39,617 nt of DNA from Betaproteobacteria bacterium (GTDB lineage: Bacteria; Pseudomonadota; Gammaproteobacteria; Burkholderiales; Eutrophovitaceae), in contig CP070775.1 in NCBI GenBank assembly GCA_020346185.1, positions 3,432,299 through 3,471,915 of the forward strand, written 5' to 3'. Positions 1-9,033 of the stretch are shown one piece after another (the stretch's first letter is position 1; each line of letters opens with the position of its first letter). A program made the translations under genes and the position numbers. Below the pieces are notes generated by a model. It had not been told where the DNA came from, ran no database searches, and was given only the letters and a program-made list of their open reading frames with translations.

Positions 1-215
1 GCCGGAGCCCCCATCCAGTCATCCCAGCCGTAGTCGGAGAAGCGCAACGACATCTGCCGGCTGACAATTGCTTCCAGACCGGCCAGCGCGAATCCAAGCC
101 CGACGAGGGCGATGCCGAGTTCAACGCCCTTTGGTAGTCCGAAGATATTGCCGGCGACGATTCCCAATAACCCGGCGCCAAGCAGGCAGTATTCGATGAA
201 TGCGGAGATGCGCAC
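1..215 (-). CDS. Small membrane protein, N-terminal part (runs off left edge)
   Basis: A minus-strand reading frame starts with GTG at 215-213 and stays open to the window edge, giving 71 residues of an incomplete protein. A good ribosome binding site (GAGAGGA) lies seven bases before the GTG, which decides this start. Residues 8-25 and 31-50 are strongly hydrophobic and glycine-rich, so two membrane helices are likely, followed by a polar stretch with a tryptophan/aspartate cluster (GWDDWMGA). I do not recognise a family. The frame is convincing because the ribosome binding site and the helix pattern agree, but no function can be given. The rest of the gene lies to the left of the window. 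Confidence 0.55.
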   Translation of the reverse strand, partial: MRISAFIEYCLLGAGLLGIVAGNIFGLPKGVELGIALVGLGFALAGLEAIVSRQMSLRFSDYGWDDWMGAP

Positions 216-534
216 AGCGAAATCCTCTCAGTCCGGTTCTGGGAGCAGTTTCATTCCAGAGGCAGGCGTCAAATGGTCCGGTGAGCACACCGGCCGATGC
301 GCTGGTGTCGGGAACTGGCAACAACGCCCGACAGGTTTTGTCAGTCCGCTCCCGGAGCGTTTGGCGACAGGAGAAGATTGCTGTTGGATAGCAGCCAGAA
401 CGACCGACAAAACCGTGTTTGCTACCTTATGTGAAAGCGCATAAGCCCTCGCATAAACCCTGCCAGAATCATTCATACGCCGGGGCTGGTATCGCACAAA
501 GCCATCGGACGCGGCCTGCCAGATACTGAATTTC
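216..534. other. Intergenic region, no gene recognised
   Basis: This stretch lies between the start of the small membrane protein and the stop of the phospholipase-D-like lipoprotein, both on the minus strand. Short open frames exist on both strands, but none has a convincing ribosome binding site or a recognisable protein sequence. It must hold the promoter for the leftward membrane-protein gene. I see no clear terminator hairpin in it. Confidence 0.4.
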
Positions 535-2655
535 CTAAAGCGTGTCGGCGATCAAGTCGGTCAGGAAATCATGCCACTGGCTGGGGAACGGATCGGTCAG
601 TTCAACCGATTGTTCCATGTCCGGGAGGAATACGCGCTGCAGGAGTTCTTCGACGAAAGGCGGGTGGGAGGTGGCGATGTTCAACTCCCGGTTCACTTGG
701 AGGCTGAGTGCATCGAAGTTGGCTGATCCCAGGCACGCCCAGCCGTCGTAGATCGCACCTTTTACGTGCGACATTTTCGGATAGATATAGATGCGGATGC
801 CATTGGCGATCATTTTGTTGGCAGCGATGGCATTGGCCCTGTCGATCAGCCCGAAGTCGCTGCGCAAAGGCAGGATGACACGCACGTCGACGCCCCGACG
901 GCGCGCCATCACCAGTTCGTAAAGGACGGCGTCGTTGGTGAAGTATGCGTTCTGGATATAGATTCGCTGCTGACTGGCACGGATGGCTGCGATCTGCGCC
1001 TTAAGTATTTGCGCATCCTTTGGGCTGGTGGTCAGCACCCGCACCGGGTACATGTCGTCCGTCGCTGTGTTGACCGGTCTGACGATTTTCAGCAGCGCAA
1101 GGAATTCGCCGAGTGGGCGCTGTCGCACCCAGGTCTTGTCGAAATCCTTGCGTAGAAGGTCAACGACGGGGCCGCTGAGCTCGAACATCAGGTCGTGCCA
1201 CTCGTAACGGTACTCCCGGCCAATGTTCATGCCGCCAACGAATGCAACCCGATCGTCGATGATGATTGACTTGGTGTGATCGCCGGTCAGCCATGGATTG
1301 GCCAACATGCGCACTTCAACGTTCGAATCTGATGTCAGGTACTCGAGCACAGGACCACCCGCGGCGGTGCCTGCGGGCTGGTATTCCGGTTGTGCCGCGG
1401 CAGCGCTGATCGTGCCGAGACCGTCGACCATGACGCGAATGTCGATTTGGGAAGAGCGCCGTTTCAACAGCTCGGCAATGGTAAAAGCGTAGTCGTCACT
1501 GTCGAAAATATAGGTACGCAGACGCAGCGACTCTTTTGCCCCGCTGATCGAATCGATCAATCGAGGAAAGAATTCTTCACCGTCAAGCAAAGTGGTGACG
1601 TGCCCTTTCGGTGCCGGTCGGCCCGTCATTTCGTCGAGCGTTCTTTCCCATGCGGCGAGGTCCATGCCGGGGCGGTCAGCAATTGGCGGGACCGGCTTTT
1701 GCGCGATCGGTAACCGTCCTCGGGGGTCCAGCATGCTGGTTGTCGAGCGGGTTGCCAGCGTCAACAGGCGCGTTAGCGCCGAGACAGGTTGCTCAACAAT
1801 GATGCGAACATGACTGGTCGTGAGATGTCCGGCGGTTTCGATCATCGTTGACATTGGTAGCGCTTCCGCTTGCGGTCGTTCCGCCGGCTTCGAACGCAGG
1901 AAGAAGGCCCGTTGTCGTCCGAAATCGAGAAACACGAACGGGTAGCCGCCTTTTGACTCGTCGCCGGTGCTGAGCAGCGCATAGGCAGGTGGCTCACCTC
2001 CCTCGGACAGTTTCTGTCGTACTAGTGGCATCGACTGGGTGACAACCTGATCGAGCCGGTACGTTTCTTTCACCCGCACGGCGTCGGGTTTGAAGACCAG
2101 CGGTACCGTTCGCAGCGTTCCGAACTCGTCGTAGTAGTGAAACAGGTCTTGTTCATCGAGAACGTTGACGACACTACCGAATTGCCGGTCAGTCGGCGTC
2201 ACCGAAGCGCGCACCGACTCCAGGATTCGCTGCCAGTGCGCCACGTCGAAGACAGGCACGTCCATGCCGGCTTGAGGAGTCCAGTTCTCCGCCGGCAGGT
2301 CCTGCATGACCACGATCGCGGGTGCCCCGGCGTTGTCGGACGGCAACACCGGCCTTGTCTGGCTTTTCGCAAAAAAAAGTCGGTCGGTCGAAACAGTTCG
2401 ATAAGCGGTTCCGCCGTCCCGGCGAACCTCGATATTGAGAGTCCCGGCTTCGAGGTAAGCGGCCTGCGCGAGCGGCGCCACGGATTCACTGTCGAGATCA
2501 CGCACTAGGGCGGGCACTGGAACACTCGCGACTTCCGGGCGCGGTGAGGGCGTGCCGCAGCTTACCAGCAGTGCGACAAGCAACAGGCACACGCCTGCGC
2601 CAAGGCAAATGCCAATCGTTGCAAAGGCAGGCGTAGTCGAGTTATGTAAACGCAC
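535..2655 (-). CDS. Phospholipase D-like lipoprotein (cardiolipin synthase family)
   Basis: A 706-residue protein with two phosphodiesterase HKD motifs: HTKSIIID at residues 460-467 and HVKGAIYD at 630-637. Each is followed by the usual G-(G/S)-x-N segment (GGMNIG, GSANFD). This is the arrangement of PLD-superfamily cardiolipin synthases, which transfer or hydrolyse phosphatidyl groups. The N-terminus is a lipoprotein signal: a hydrophobic stretch ends in LLVSC near residue 33, so the mature protein should be anchored in the envelope. The first 330 or so mature residues precede the PLD half and match no domain I recognise. The start is GTG, with AGGA about 13 bases upstream. The gene lies 33 bases behind the old yellow enzyme gene on the same strand and could be its last cistron. 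Nuclease or phospholipase activity are alternatives to cardiolipin synthesis. Confidence 0.85.
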   Translation of the reverse strand: MRLHNSTTPAFATIGICLGAGVCLLLVALLVSCGTPSPRPEVASVPVPALVRDLDSESVAPLAQAAYLEAGTLNIEVRRDGGTAYRTVSTDRLFFAKSQTRPVLPSDNAGAPAIVVMQDLPAENWTPQAGMDVPVFDVAHWQRILESVRASVTPTDRQFGSVVNVLDEQDLFHYYDEFGTLRTVPLVFKPDAVRVKETYRLDQVVTQSMPLVRQKLSEGGEPPAYALLSTGDESKGGYPFVFLDFGRQRAFFLRSKPAERPQAEALPMSTMIETAGHLTTSHVRIIVEQPVSALTRLLTLATRSTTSMLDPRGRLPIAQKPVPPIADRPGMDLAAWERTLDEMTGRPAPKGHVTTLLDGEEFFPRLIDSISGAKESLRLRTYIFDSDDYAFTIAELLKRRSSQIDIRVMVDGLGTISAAAAQPEYQPAGTAAGGPVLEYLTSDSNVEVRMLANPWLTGDHTKSIIIDDRVAFVGGMNIGREYRYEWHDLMFELSGPVVDLLRKDFDKTWVRQRPLGEFLALLKIVRPVNTATDDMYPVRVLTTSPKDAQILKAQIAAIRASQQRIYIQNAYFTNDAVLYELVMARRRGVDVRVILPLRSDFGLIDRANAIAANKMIANGIRIYIYPKMSHVKGAIYDGWACLGSANFDALSLQVNRELNIATSHPPFVEELLQRVFLPDMEQSVELTDPFPSQWHDFLTDLIADTL

Positions 2656-2688
2656 GTGCGAGCAGGATGTCCTGACTTGAATTTGCTG

Positions 2689-3870
2689 CTATCTCTGCGG
2701 GGCCGCGGCCTCCTCGGCGCGGATCTGCTCAATTGTGCGCTCGCGGTGTTTGAGCCACCAACCGTATTGCACCGGCCAATCATCCATGGCGTCGACCGGT
2801 TTTCGTCCCAGAGCAATTTCTGCCATCTGCGGCCAGCATGGATTGACCAGTGCCTCGCGCGCGATGGCAATCAGATCGGCCTTTTCCTGCTGCAGAATAT
2901 CTTCGGCGAACAATGAATCGATGATCAGCCCGACGGCCATGGTCTTGATGCCGACTTCGTGGCGCACGCGTTCGGCGTAGGGTACCTGAAACCCCCAGCT
3001 TCGCTTGATGCGCGCAGCAGTCGCCGAACCGAACAGTCCGCCGGAGGAACAGTCAATCACATCGATGCCACGTGTCTTCAATTCTCTTGCGTATGCCACC
3101 GTGTCATCCATGGTCCAGCCGCCTTCCACGCCGTCCACCGCAGACACACGCAAGAACACAGGTTTGTCCTGTGGCCATATTTGACGCAGCGCTTCTGCCA
3201 CTTCGAGTGGAAAGCGCATTCGCCCTTTCAGGTCGGCTCCGTAACCATCATCACGGGTGTTCGAAATCGGCGACAGGAATTGATGCATGAGGTAGCCGTG
3301 CGCATTGTGAATTTCGAGAACATCAAAACCGGCTTCGATTGCGCGCTTACCGGCGCTCACCCATTCTTCCTTGAGGGCGGCGAGCTCAGGAATGGTGAGT
3401 TGATGGGGAACGATATGGCCTTTACCCAACGGCGTTGCCGTCGGCGCGACCGTATCCCATTTCTTCTCGCCGCGCGCGAGATCCTCCGCTGTCAGTGCAC
3501 CATTGCCAAACCACGGCCGCTGCATCGAACCTTTGCGCCCGGCGTGGCCAAGCTGGATGCCCGGAACGACGTTCTGCGTCTTCATGAAGTCGGCAACGCG
3601 TTTGAGCCCGGGAATATGCGCGTCTGACCACAATCCCAGGTCACCGTTGGTGATGCGCCCCTGGGCACTGACCGCGGTGGCTTCGATGAAAACGCAACCG
3701 GCGCCGCCGAGGATCAGCCGGCCCCAATGGGCAAAATGAAAATCCTGTGCGATGCCGTCGACCGCGGAGTAGGTCGCCATGGGTGCGATAACGACGCGAT
3801 TCTTGAAAGAAATGTCGCGTATGGCTATGGAAGTGAACAGTAAGGGTTTGGCCGGCGCTGGTGTGGTCAT
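2689..3870 (-). CDS. Old yellow enzyme family NADH:flavin oxidoreductase (YqjM-like)
   Basis: A TIM-barrel FMN enzyme of about 393 residues that should reduce activated C=C bonds with NAD(P)H in the cytoplasm. Diagnostic segments are the N-terminal NRVVIAPMATYSA, QLGHAGRKGS, and the active-site HNAHGY with the HQFLSP segment that follows. The two histidines and the tyrosine match the YqjM substrate site. The YqjM-class cysteine that tunes the flavin (SPMCMYS in the family) is alanine here (PMATYS), although the nearby tyrosine is kept. A TTG lies in frame at 3885, but ATG at 3870 is preferred. The gene follows the MBL hydrolase by about 25 bases and the SDR before it, suggesting one transcript. 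The substrate is unknown. Xenobiotic reductase and 2,4-dienoyl-CoA-reductase-like roles are both possible. Confidence 0.88.
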   Translation of the reverse strand: MTTPAPAKPLLFTSIAIRDISFKNRVVIAPMATYSAVDGIAQDFHFAHWGRLILGGAGCVFIEATAVSAQGRITNGDLGLWSDAHIPGLKRVADFMKTQNVVPGIQLGHAGRKGSMQRPWFGNGALTAEDLARGEKKWDTVAPTATPLGKGHIVPHQLTIPELAALKEEWVSAGKRAIEAGFDVLEIHNAHGYLMHQFLSPISNTRDDGYGADLKGRMRFPLEVAEALRQIWPQDKPVFLRVSAVDGVEGGWTMDDTVAYARELKTRGIDVIDCSSGGLFGSATAARIKRSWGFQVPYAERVRHEVGIKTMAVGLIIDSLFAEDILQQEKADLIAIAREALVNPCWPQMAEIALGRKPVDAMDDWPVQYGWWLKHRERTIEQIRAEEAAAPQR

Positions 3871-3894
3871 TGCGGTTGATTTCAATGGTCTGTG

Positions 3895-4785
3895 TCAGTG
3901 GTGTTGATTCAAGTACTCAAACGAGAACTTATTGTCACGTTCGACAATACGTCCGAAGGAGGGCTCCGGAAAGTGGGTTGCACAAACCAGCAGATTGTCC
4001 TGGCAACAAGATTCCAGAAATTTTCGGCGCGTACGAGCGGCAAGTGCCGAGTCGATGTCGGCGCGCATCATCCATTCCGGTTCCAGGCATTGCACCGGAC
4101 TGTGCATGCAATCGCCGGTAATGACGGCGTGTTGACCCCGTGACGAAAGGCGCACGCAGACATGTCCCATGGTGTGGCCCGGCGAGGGCTCCAGTCGCAC
4201 CTCGTCATCGACGGCGAAATCAGTATTGACCAGTTGTGCCTGACCGGCTTCCATTAACGGCAACACGCTGTCGACGAAATGGGGGATCGGCTTTTGCTGG
4301 TGCAGCGCCAGTGTGCTCTGCCATTCGATTTCGGTAAACAGGTATTTCGCGTTTGTGAACGTCGGCACCCAGCGCCCGTCGCGCAGTTGCGTGTTCCAGC
4401 CGACGTGATCCGGGTGCATGTGTGTGCACATTACATAATCGACTTCGTCTGGCGTGACGCCGGCGGCCTTGAGTCGCGGCAGGAACGTGTTGAGTTTCAT
4501 CATGTCCCAGAAAGCCCGTTGCGGGCGCGGTTTGTCATTACCGACGCAGGTATCCACAAGTATCGTGTGGCGGCGGGTCTTTAGCAGAAACGCCTGTATC
4601 GTCAGGATGATATTTCCGGTGTCGGGAAGGTAGGCCCACGGCGCCAGCCATTTGCCGTGATGTTCCCAATCGGCCGGCGTGGTTTCCGGGAAAAACTTCA
4701 TTGCCACGAAGTCGGTACAGATTGACTCGACAATACGGTGAACAACAATGTCGCCGATTTGATAACTCGTCATATTGCCCATCAT
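3895..4785 (-). CDS. Metallo-beta-lactamase fold hydrolase
   Basis: A 296-residue MBL-fold enzyme. The zinc motif THMHPDH sits at residues 121-127, followed by the later metal-binding segments SPGHTMGH and TGDCMHSP. This pattern fits the lactonase/esterase-like group (AHL-lactonase relatives) rather than beta-lactamases proper. No signal peptide is visible, so the protein is probably cytoplasmic. The start could be ATG at 4785 or, four codons later, the ATG of MTSYQIG. Neither has a strong ribosome binding site. It sits 28 bases after the SDR and just before the old yellow enzyme gene, so it probably works in the same pathway, for instance opening a lactone or thioester made or used by the other two enzymes. 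That role is inference. Confidence 0.85.
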   Translation of the reverse strand: MMGNMTSYQIGDIVVHRIVESICTDFVAMKFFPETTPADWEHHGKWLAPWAYLPDTGNIILTIQAFLLKTRRHTILVDTCVGNDKPRPQRAFWDMMKLNTFLPRLKAAGVTPDEVDYVMCTHMHPDHVGWNTQLRDGRWVPTFTNAKYLFTEIEWQSTLALHQQKPIPHFVDSVLPLMEAGQAQLVNTDFAVDDEVRLEPSPGHTMGHVCVRLSSRGQHAVITGDCMHSPVQCLEPEWMMRADIDSALAARTRRKFLESCCQDNLLVCATHFPEPSFGRIVERDNKFSFEYLNQHH

Positions 4786-4813
4786 TGCGTATCGGTTTTA
4801 TCAGAAGCTGTTT

Positions 4814-5632
4814 TTATTGCGAATCAGTTGCCCGCGGCCGTCCGGTCAGTGTCATGCCGCCATCAACGACCAAGGTCTGTCCCGTAATGAAGCGCCCTTG
4901 CTCGGACAGCAGAAATCGAACCGCGTAGCCGATGTCCCAGCCGTTACCCTCGATTTCCAGCAGCGATGCCTTGCGCCGACGCTCGCGGGCTTCGTCGCTC
5001 AATCCTTCAGCAAACACCATTGGCGTATAGACTGCACCCGGGGCGACACAGTTGACACGGATGCCGTCGGCGCCGTGGTCTACTGCCATTGCGCGCGTCA
5101 AGGTAATGACCGCGCCTTTGGAGGTCGAATAGGCGGTCATGCCGCGCGGGCGCAGTGCCGCGATCGACGCGACGTTGACGATCGCGCCAGACTTCGCCGT
5201 TCCAAGCATCGCTGGTATCGCATACTTCGAGGTTAGGAACATGCTCTCGACGTTGACTTGCATCAGTTGTCGCCAGCGCTGCGGATCTTCTTCGACTACC
5301 GTTCCGACGCTGGCGATGCCGACGTTATTGTCGAGCAGGTCCAGCCGGCCGAATTGCGAAACGGCGTGCTCGACCATAGTGCGACACTGATTCTCGTCGG
5401 TGACATCAGTGGCGAACGCGGCAGCGTCCCCGCCTTCGTCGGCAATGATCTGCACCGTCCGCTCGGCAAGATCTATTTGCCGGTCGACCACCAGCACGCG
5501 CGCGCCAGCGCGCGCCAGCAGTATCGCCGCGGCACGACCATTGCCGATGCCATCACCTGCCGCACCACCGCCGGTGACAATCGCGACTTTGCCTGAGAGA
5601 CCAAGGTCATCCGCTGTATGAGATGTCTCCAT
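4814..5632 (-). CDS. SDR family NAD(P)-dependent oxidoreductase
   Basis: A classical short-chain dehydrogenase/reductase of 272 residues. The nucleotide-binding glycine motif begins at TGGGAAGDGIG (residues 20-30), slightly longer than the usual TGxxxGxG. DNNVG at 101-105 stands in for NNAG. The catalytic set is S156, Y168 and K172 (YSTSK), and PGAVYTPM follows. The C-terminal segment FITGQTLVVDGGM is typical of the family. A good ribosome binding site (GGGAGAAG, five bases from ATG) supports the start at 5632. It is the first gene of a tight minus-strand set with the MBL hydrolase and old yellow enzyme. The substrate is unknown. The family oxidises or reduces alcohols and ketones, including 3-oxoacyl compounds and steroids. 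Confidence 0.9.
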   Translation of the reverse strand: METSHTADDLGLSGKVAIVTGGGAAGDGIGNGRAAAILLARAGARVLVVDRQIDLAERTVQIIADEGGDAAAFATDVTDENQCRTMVEHAVSQFGRLDLLDNNVGIASVGTVVEEDPQRWRQLMQVNVESMFLTSKYAIPAMLGTAKSGAIVNVASIAALRPRGMTAYSTSKGAVITLTRAMAVDHGADGIRVNCVAPGAVYTPMVFAEGLSDEARERRRKASLLEIEGNGWDIGYAVRFLLSEQGRFITGQTLVVDGGMTLTGRPRATDSQ

Positions 5633-5864
5633 GACTTCTCCCTTGACGGTAATTATCTGGGGCCACTGCAGTCATTTGCGCATTGTAGCAACCCCTTGAT
5701 GCGCGCCTTGGATACGCACCGGGTGGCTACGCGTCGGTCTTGGATCAAGGCGTTGCTGTCGTACTCCGGTGCTTCCCGCCGTACCCGAGTGGGTTGCCGG
5801 GCTGGTCCTGCACTCGCTCCGCTTGAAGGTTCAAATTAGAAATGTCGACTCTAAATATGCACAA

Positions 5865-6958
5865 ATGATCAAGAGAGGTTTTCACGAGCGGCTGGCATAC
5901 CTTCTTTCGCGTTTTCCGGGCGTCACGGTGCTTGGTCCGCGCCAGTGCGGGAAGACGACTTTTATAAGGGAGGCTTTGTCGGGCTGGACCTATCTTGATC
6001 TTGAGCGGCGCTCGGACGCCACGCCCCTTGAAGCCGACGCTGAAGCGCGCCTGATGATGCTTGGTGATTCGGTCATCTTTGACGAAGCGCAGCGCGTCCC
6101 GCAATCGTTTCCGGTCTTGCGAGGCGTGATTGACGGGGAGCGATCGCGTAACGGTCGGTTCGTCCTTCTCGGGTCCGCATCGCCTGCGCTGGTGAAGCAG
6201 ATTTCAGAGTCGTTGGCCGGCCGCACAGCGTTTCTTGACTTGCCGCCATTTCGATGGGACGAGGTTGCCCGGGGACTTCGAGACGTCAATCTTCCGGATC
6301 TCTGGTTCCGGGGAGGTTTTCCGGATGCGTTTCTCGAGCAGCATGACGTCGCACGATTGGATTGGTTCGATGCGTATGCCCGCGCGTTTATTGAACGTGA
6401 TCTGCCGGGGTTGGGAATAGACGTTTCCGCCACGCAGATGCGAAGACTGTGGGCCATGGTCGCCCACGGAAACGGTTCGCTGTGGACCGCTTCGCAACTT
6501 GCTGCCTCGCTCTGGATTTCTTATCACACCGTGAACCGGTATCTGGACATATTGGAACAGACGTTTCTGGTTCGCAGGCTAGCGCCGTATTTTGTGGACA
6601 TTGCAAAGCGCATGGTCAAGAGCCCGAAAATCTACTTTCTCGATACCGGGCTGCTACACTATATTTCTGGGAATAGAATCGCAGCAGAAACTGGATGTTC
6701 ATCCTTCGCGCGGGATGAGCTCGGAGGCGTTCGTTATCGACCAGTTGATTTCAGCGTTTCAGCGTGTCGTTCCGGCGAGTCAGTTCTATTTCTGGAGAAC
6801 CGCGCGCGGACGGCGCCGAGGGCCTGCGGGGTTGCATGCGGGATCTCGAGCTTGAGCGCACTTGGTTGGTGTATCCGGGCAAACAATCCTACTCCCTTGG
6901 AGAAGGCATTGATGCGGTGCCGGCCGTGGCTGCGCTCTCACCAACTGGCAGTGCTTGA
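5865..6958 (+). pseudogene. Broken ATPase of the AAA/DUF4143 family
   Basis: The intact family member is an ATP-binding protein of about 380-400 residues with an N-terminal AAA domain and a C-terminal DUF4143 domain. The first 260 residues read well from ATG 5865: Walker A GPRQCGKTT (residues 24-32), Walker B VIFDEAQ, and FRGGFPDAF. After LDTGLLHY (about 6660) the homologous sequence jumps to another frame (GIESQQKLDVHPSRG, then EAFVIDQLISAF). After YFWRTARG (about 6815) it jumps to the third frame (DLELERTWLVYPG, then GEGIDAVP). A stretch corresponding to the middle of DUF4143 appears to be deleted at the second break. Two frameshifts plus a deletion make this a pseudogene. A 417-codon frame from 5769 to 7022 exists but its last 120 codons are out of register. 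Such proteins are often accessory and frequently lost. Confidence 0.8.
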
Positions 6959-6967
6959 TGGACGGCA

Positions 6968-7030
6968 GTCGCCGATGCGATCTCGAGCTGCACCGCCGGC
7001 GGTGACAATGGCGACTTTGTAGTCGAGGCC
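6968..7030 (-). pseudogene. SDR gene remnant (N-terminal coenzyme-binding segment)
   Basis: Read on the minus strand, this short stretch encodes LDYKVAIVTAGGAARDRIG. It lines up with the N-terminus of the intact SDR gene at 4814-5632 (LSGKVAIVTGGGAAGDGIG). The match is also visible at the DNA level between about 5543-5592 and 6971-7020. A stop codon lies just upstream in the same frame and homology ends after about 20 codons, so only a scrap remains. It sits at the 3' edge of the broken ATPase gene, which suggests that rearrangement here removed a second SDR gene. Because this motif is conserved in all SDRs, it need not be a copy of the neighbouring gene. Confidence 0.5.
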
Positions 7031-7353
7031 TCAGCCCCGTCCAGACTCCAAAGTCAAAAAATCGTTTACGGTTCAATGTCGTTTCGGTGCCGGCAGACCG
7101 GCGCGAGTGAAATTGGTTGTGTCATCGCAGCATCATATCAATGAGTTTGGTGCTGGCTTCGAAGGTCTGGAACAGAAGTTCGTTGGCACTTGGCATTCAG
7201 GCAAAGCAAGCTTCGCAGATTTTGTTTTTTATCTCCTCAATACCAGCTTCTGCGATCGTTGGCATTGCATGCGAGCGTCGCGGCAAGCTGGTATAACAAT
7301 GCGGAACTCACGTCGGGGCCACATAATATCGGGAAGCGAATCAGCAGGAACTA
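7031..7353. other. Leader region of the GMC-M20-amidohydrolase-dioxygenase cluster
   Basis: No gene is recognised. Open frames in this stretch are short and lack family resemblance. It separates the decayed ATPase/SDR debris from the plus-strand catabolic cluster and is the natural place for that cluster's promoter. An extended -10-like TGGTATAAC lies near its right end. Confidence 0.4.
7289..7297 (+). promoter_or_regulatory. Possible extended -10 promoter element
   Basis: TGGTATAAC resembles an extended -10 box (TGnTATAAT, one mismatch) about 57 bases before the ATG of the GMC oxidoreductase. No well-spaced -35 box is evident, which extended -10 promoters can tolerate. The assignment is by eye only. 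Confidence 0.3.
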
Positions 7354-8937
7354 ATGGACCAGTTCGATTACATCATCGTTGGCGCCGGTTCAGCCGGCGC
7401 AGTGTTGGCGGCACGCCTCTCGGAGGACCCGAACCAACGCGTATTGCTGCTCGAGGCGGGGCGTGCCAGCCATTTTTATTCGCGCTTTCCTATCAGCTTC
7501 GGGTTGTTGATTAACCACCCGACGGCGAACTGGCTGTACGAATCCGAACCGGAGGAAGTCACCGCGCGGCGGCCGATACCGGTGCCGCGCGGAAAACTGC
7601 TGGGCGGTTCGAGTGCGATCAACGGTCTGGTGTGGGTGCGTGGACAGCCGAGTGATTACGAAACGTGGGCCAGCATGGGCGCGCCCGGTTGGAGCTGGGA
7701 GGACGTGGCGCCACTGTTTGACCGTATCGAGGATTTCGAACGAAAAGGCGTAGCGGGGCGTGGCAACGGTGGGCCGGTCCACGTGTCGGTTGTGCCGGAC
7801 CGGAATCCGCTTTACGAAGCGCTGTTCAAGGCAGCCGGCGAAGTCGGCTATCGAACCAATCCAGACTACAACGGCGAAGATCAGGAGGGCATCAGCAAGA
7901 CCCAGGCGAACATTCGGCGTGGACGCCGGATGAGCGTTGACCATTGTTATCTGGATCCGGCGATGCCGCGGCCCAATCTGACCGCGCTTCCCGAGGCGAG
8001 CGTGCGGCGCGTGTTGCTGGAGGGTACGCGTTGTGTCGGCGTTGTCTATTCGCACCGGGGTAAGGAGCTCTCCGTGCGTGCGGAGAGAGAAGTCATTCTG
8101 TCTGCTGGGGCAGTGGCCACGCCGCAGCTGCTCGAACTGTCCGGCATCGGCAAGCCGGAAATCCTCGAGTCGTATGGCATCGCAGTGCAGCACGAGTTGC
8201 CGGCCGTAGGGGAGAATTTCCGCGACCATCTGACCCCGCGCATTATCTGGCGAGTGAAAGATCCGCGGCTGTCCTATAACCACAAGGCGCGGGGAATTGG
8301 ATCAGTGATAGAAGCGTTTCGCTATCTGTTCACCGGTGGCGGATTTTTCAGCCTGCCCTCCGCACCTTTGGTGGCGTTCCTGAGAACCAGTGACGATCTC
8401 GCCACACCCGATGTGCAGCTGCATCTGGTGCCCTATTCGGTCAAGGACCCGAAGACACGCAAGTTGCAGGAGTTTCCGTCGATGGCCATCGTCTGTTATC
8501 AGCTGCGGCCGGAGAGTCTCGGCTCGATTCATATTCGCTCGGCGGATCCAGATGTAGCGCCGGCAATCCGGTTCAATTTCCTGGATGCAGAGGTGGACCG
8601 ACGTACTCTCGTGGAAGGCGTTCGGATGATGCGACGAATCGTGGACGCGCCGGCCATGCAGAGCCTGCGCGGTGAGGAGTTCTCGCCGGGCAGGCAGGTC
8701 GAGACCGACGCACAGATTCTCGACTGGATCCGCAACAACTCGCAGACGGCCTATCATCCGATTGGCACCTGTCGTATGGGTCAGGGCCCAGGCACGGTGG
8801 TGGACGAAAATCTGCGTGTGCACGGGATTGAAGGTCTGCGTGTGGCAGACGCGTCGATTTTCCCGACCATGCCCTCTGGAAATACCAATGCACCGGCCAT
8901 CATGGTTGGCGAAAAGGCCGCCGAACTCCTTCGCTGA
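7354..8937 (+). CDS. GMC family FAD-dependent oxidoreductase (choline/alcohol dehydrogenase type)
   Basis: A 527-residue flavoenzyme of the glucose-methanol-choline family, which oxidises alcohols to aldehydes. Features in order: the FAD-binding VGAGSAGAVLAARL at the N-terminus with the acidic LLLEAG end of the second strand, GMC signature 1 around GKLLGGSSAINGLVWVRG, signature 2 at GAVATPQLLELSGIG, and the catalytic end HPIGTCRMG (H468) with N512 in SGNTNAP. The 44-residue spacing of H468 and N512 equals that of the catalytic His/Asn pair in choline oxidase. AGGA upstream supports the ATG. No signal peptide is visible, so it is probably a cytoplasmic or membrane-associated dehydrogenase. It heads a same-strand cluster with M20, amidohydrolase and TfdA-like genes. 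The alcohol substrate is unknown, and BetA identity is not supported by the context. Confidence 0.92.
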   Translation: MDQFDYIIVGAGSAGAVLAARLSEDPNQRVLLLEAGRASHFYSRFPISFGLLINHPTANWLYESEPEEVTARRPIPVPRGKLLGGSSAINGLVWVRGQPSDYETWASMGAPGWSWEDVAPLFDRIEDFERKGVAGRGNGGPVHVSVVPDRNPLYEALFKAAGEVGYRTNPDYNGEDQEGISKTQANIRRGRRMSVDHCYLDPAMPRPNLTALPEASVRRVLLEGTRCVGVVYSHRGKELSVRAEREVILSAGAVATPQLLELSGIGKPEILESYGIAVQHELPAVGENFRDHLTPRIIWRVKDPRLSYNHKARGIGSVIEAFRYLFTGGGFFSLPSAPLVAFLRTSDDLATPDVQLHLVPYSVKDPKTRKLQEFPSMAIVCYQLRPESLGSIHIRSADPDVAPAIRFNFLDAEVDRRTLVEGVRMMRRIVDAPAMQSLRGEEFSPGRQVETDAQILDWIRNNSQTAYHPIGTCRMGQGPGTVVDENLRVHGIEGLRVADASIFPTMPSGNTNAPAIMVGEKAAELLR

Positions 8938-9033
8938 GCGCCGCTCTCGCGTAACTTCAAGCTGTCTGTTCTTGGTTCATGGCGAAGCCTCTACAATGCC
9001 CCGGTCAGACCTAATTGAGATACAGGATCAGCC

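Noticed and set aside
7390..8283. 297-codon minus-strand open frame
   Set aside because: It is antisense to the GMC oxidoreductase, rich in Arg, His and Pro, and has no family resemblance. It is a shadow of the GC-rich coding strand.
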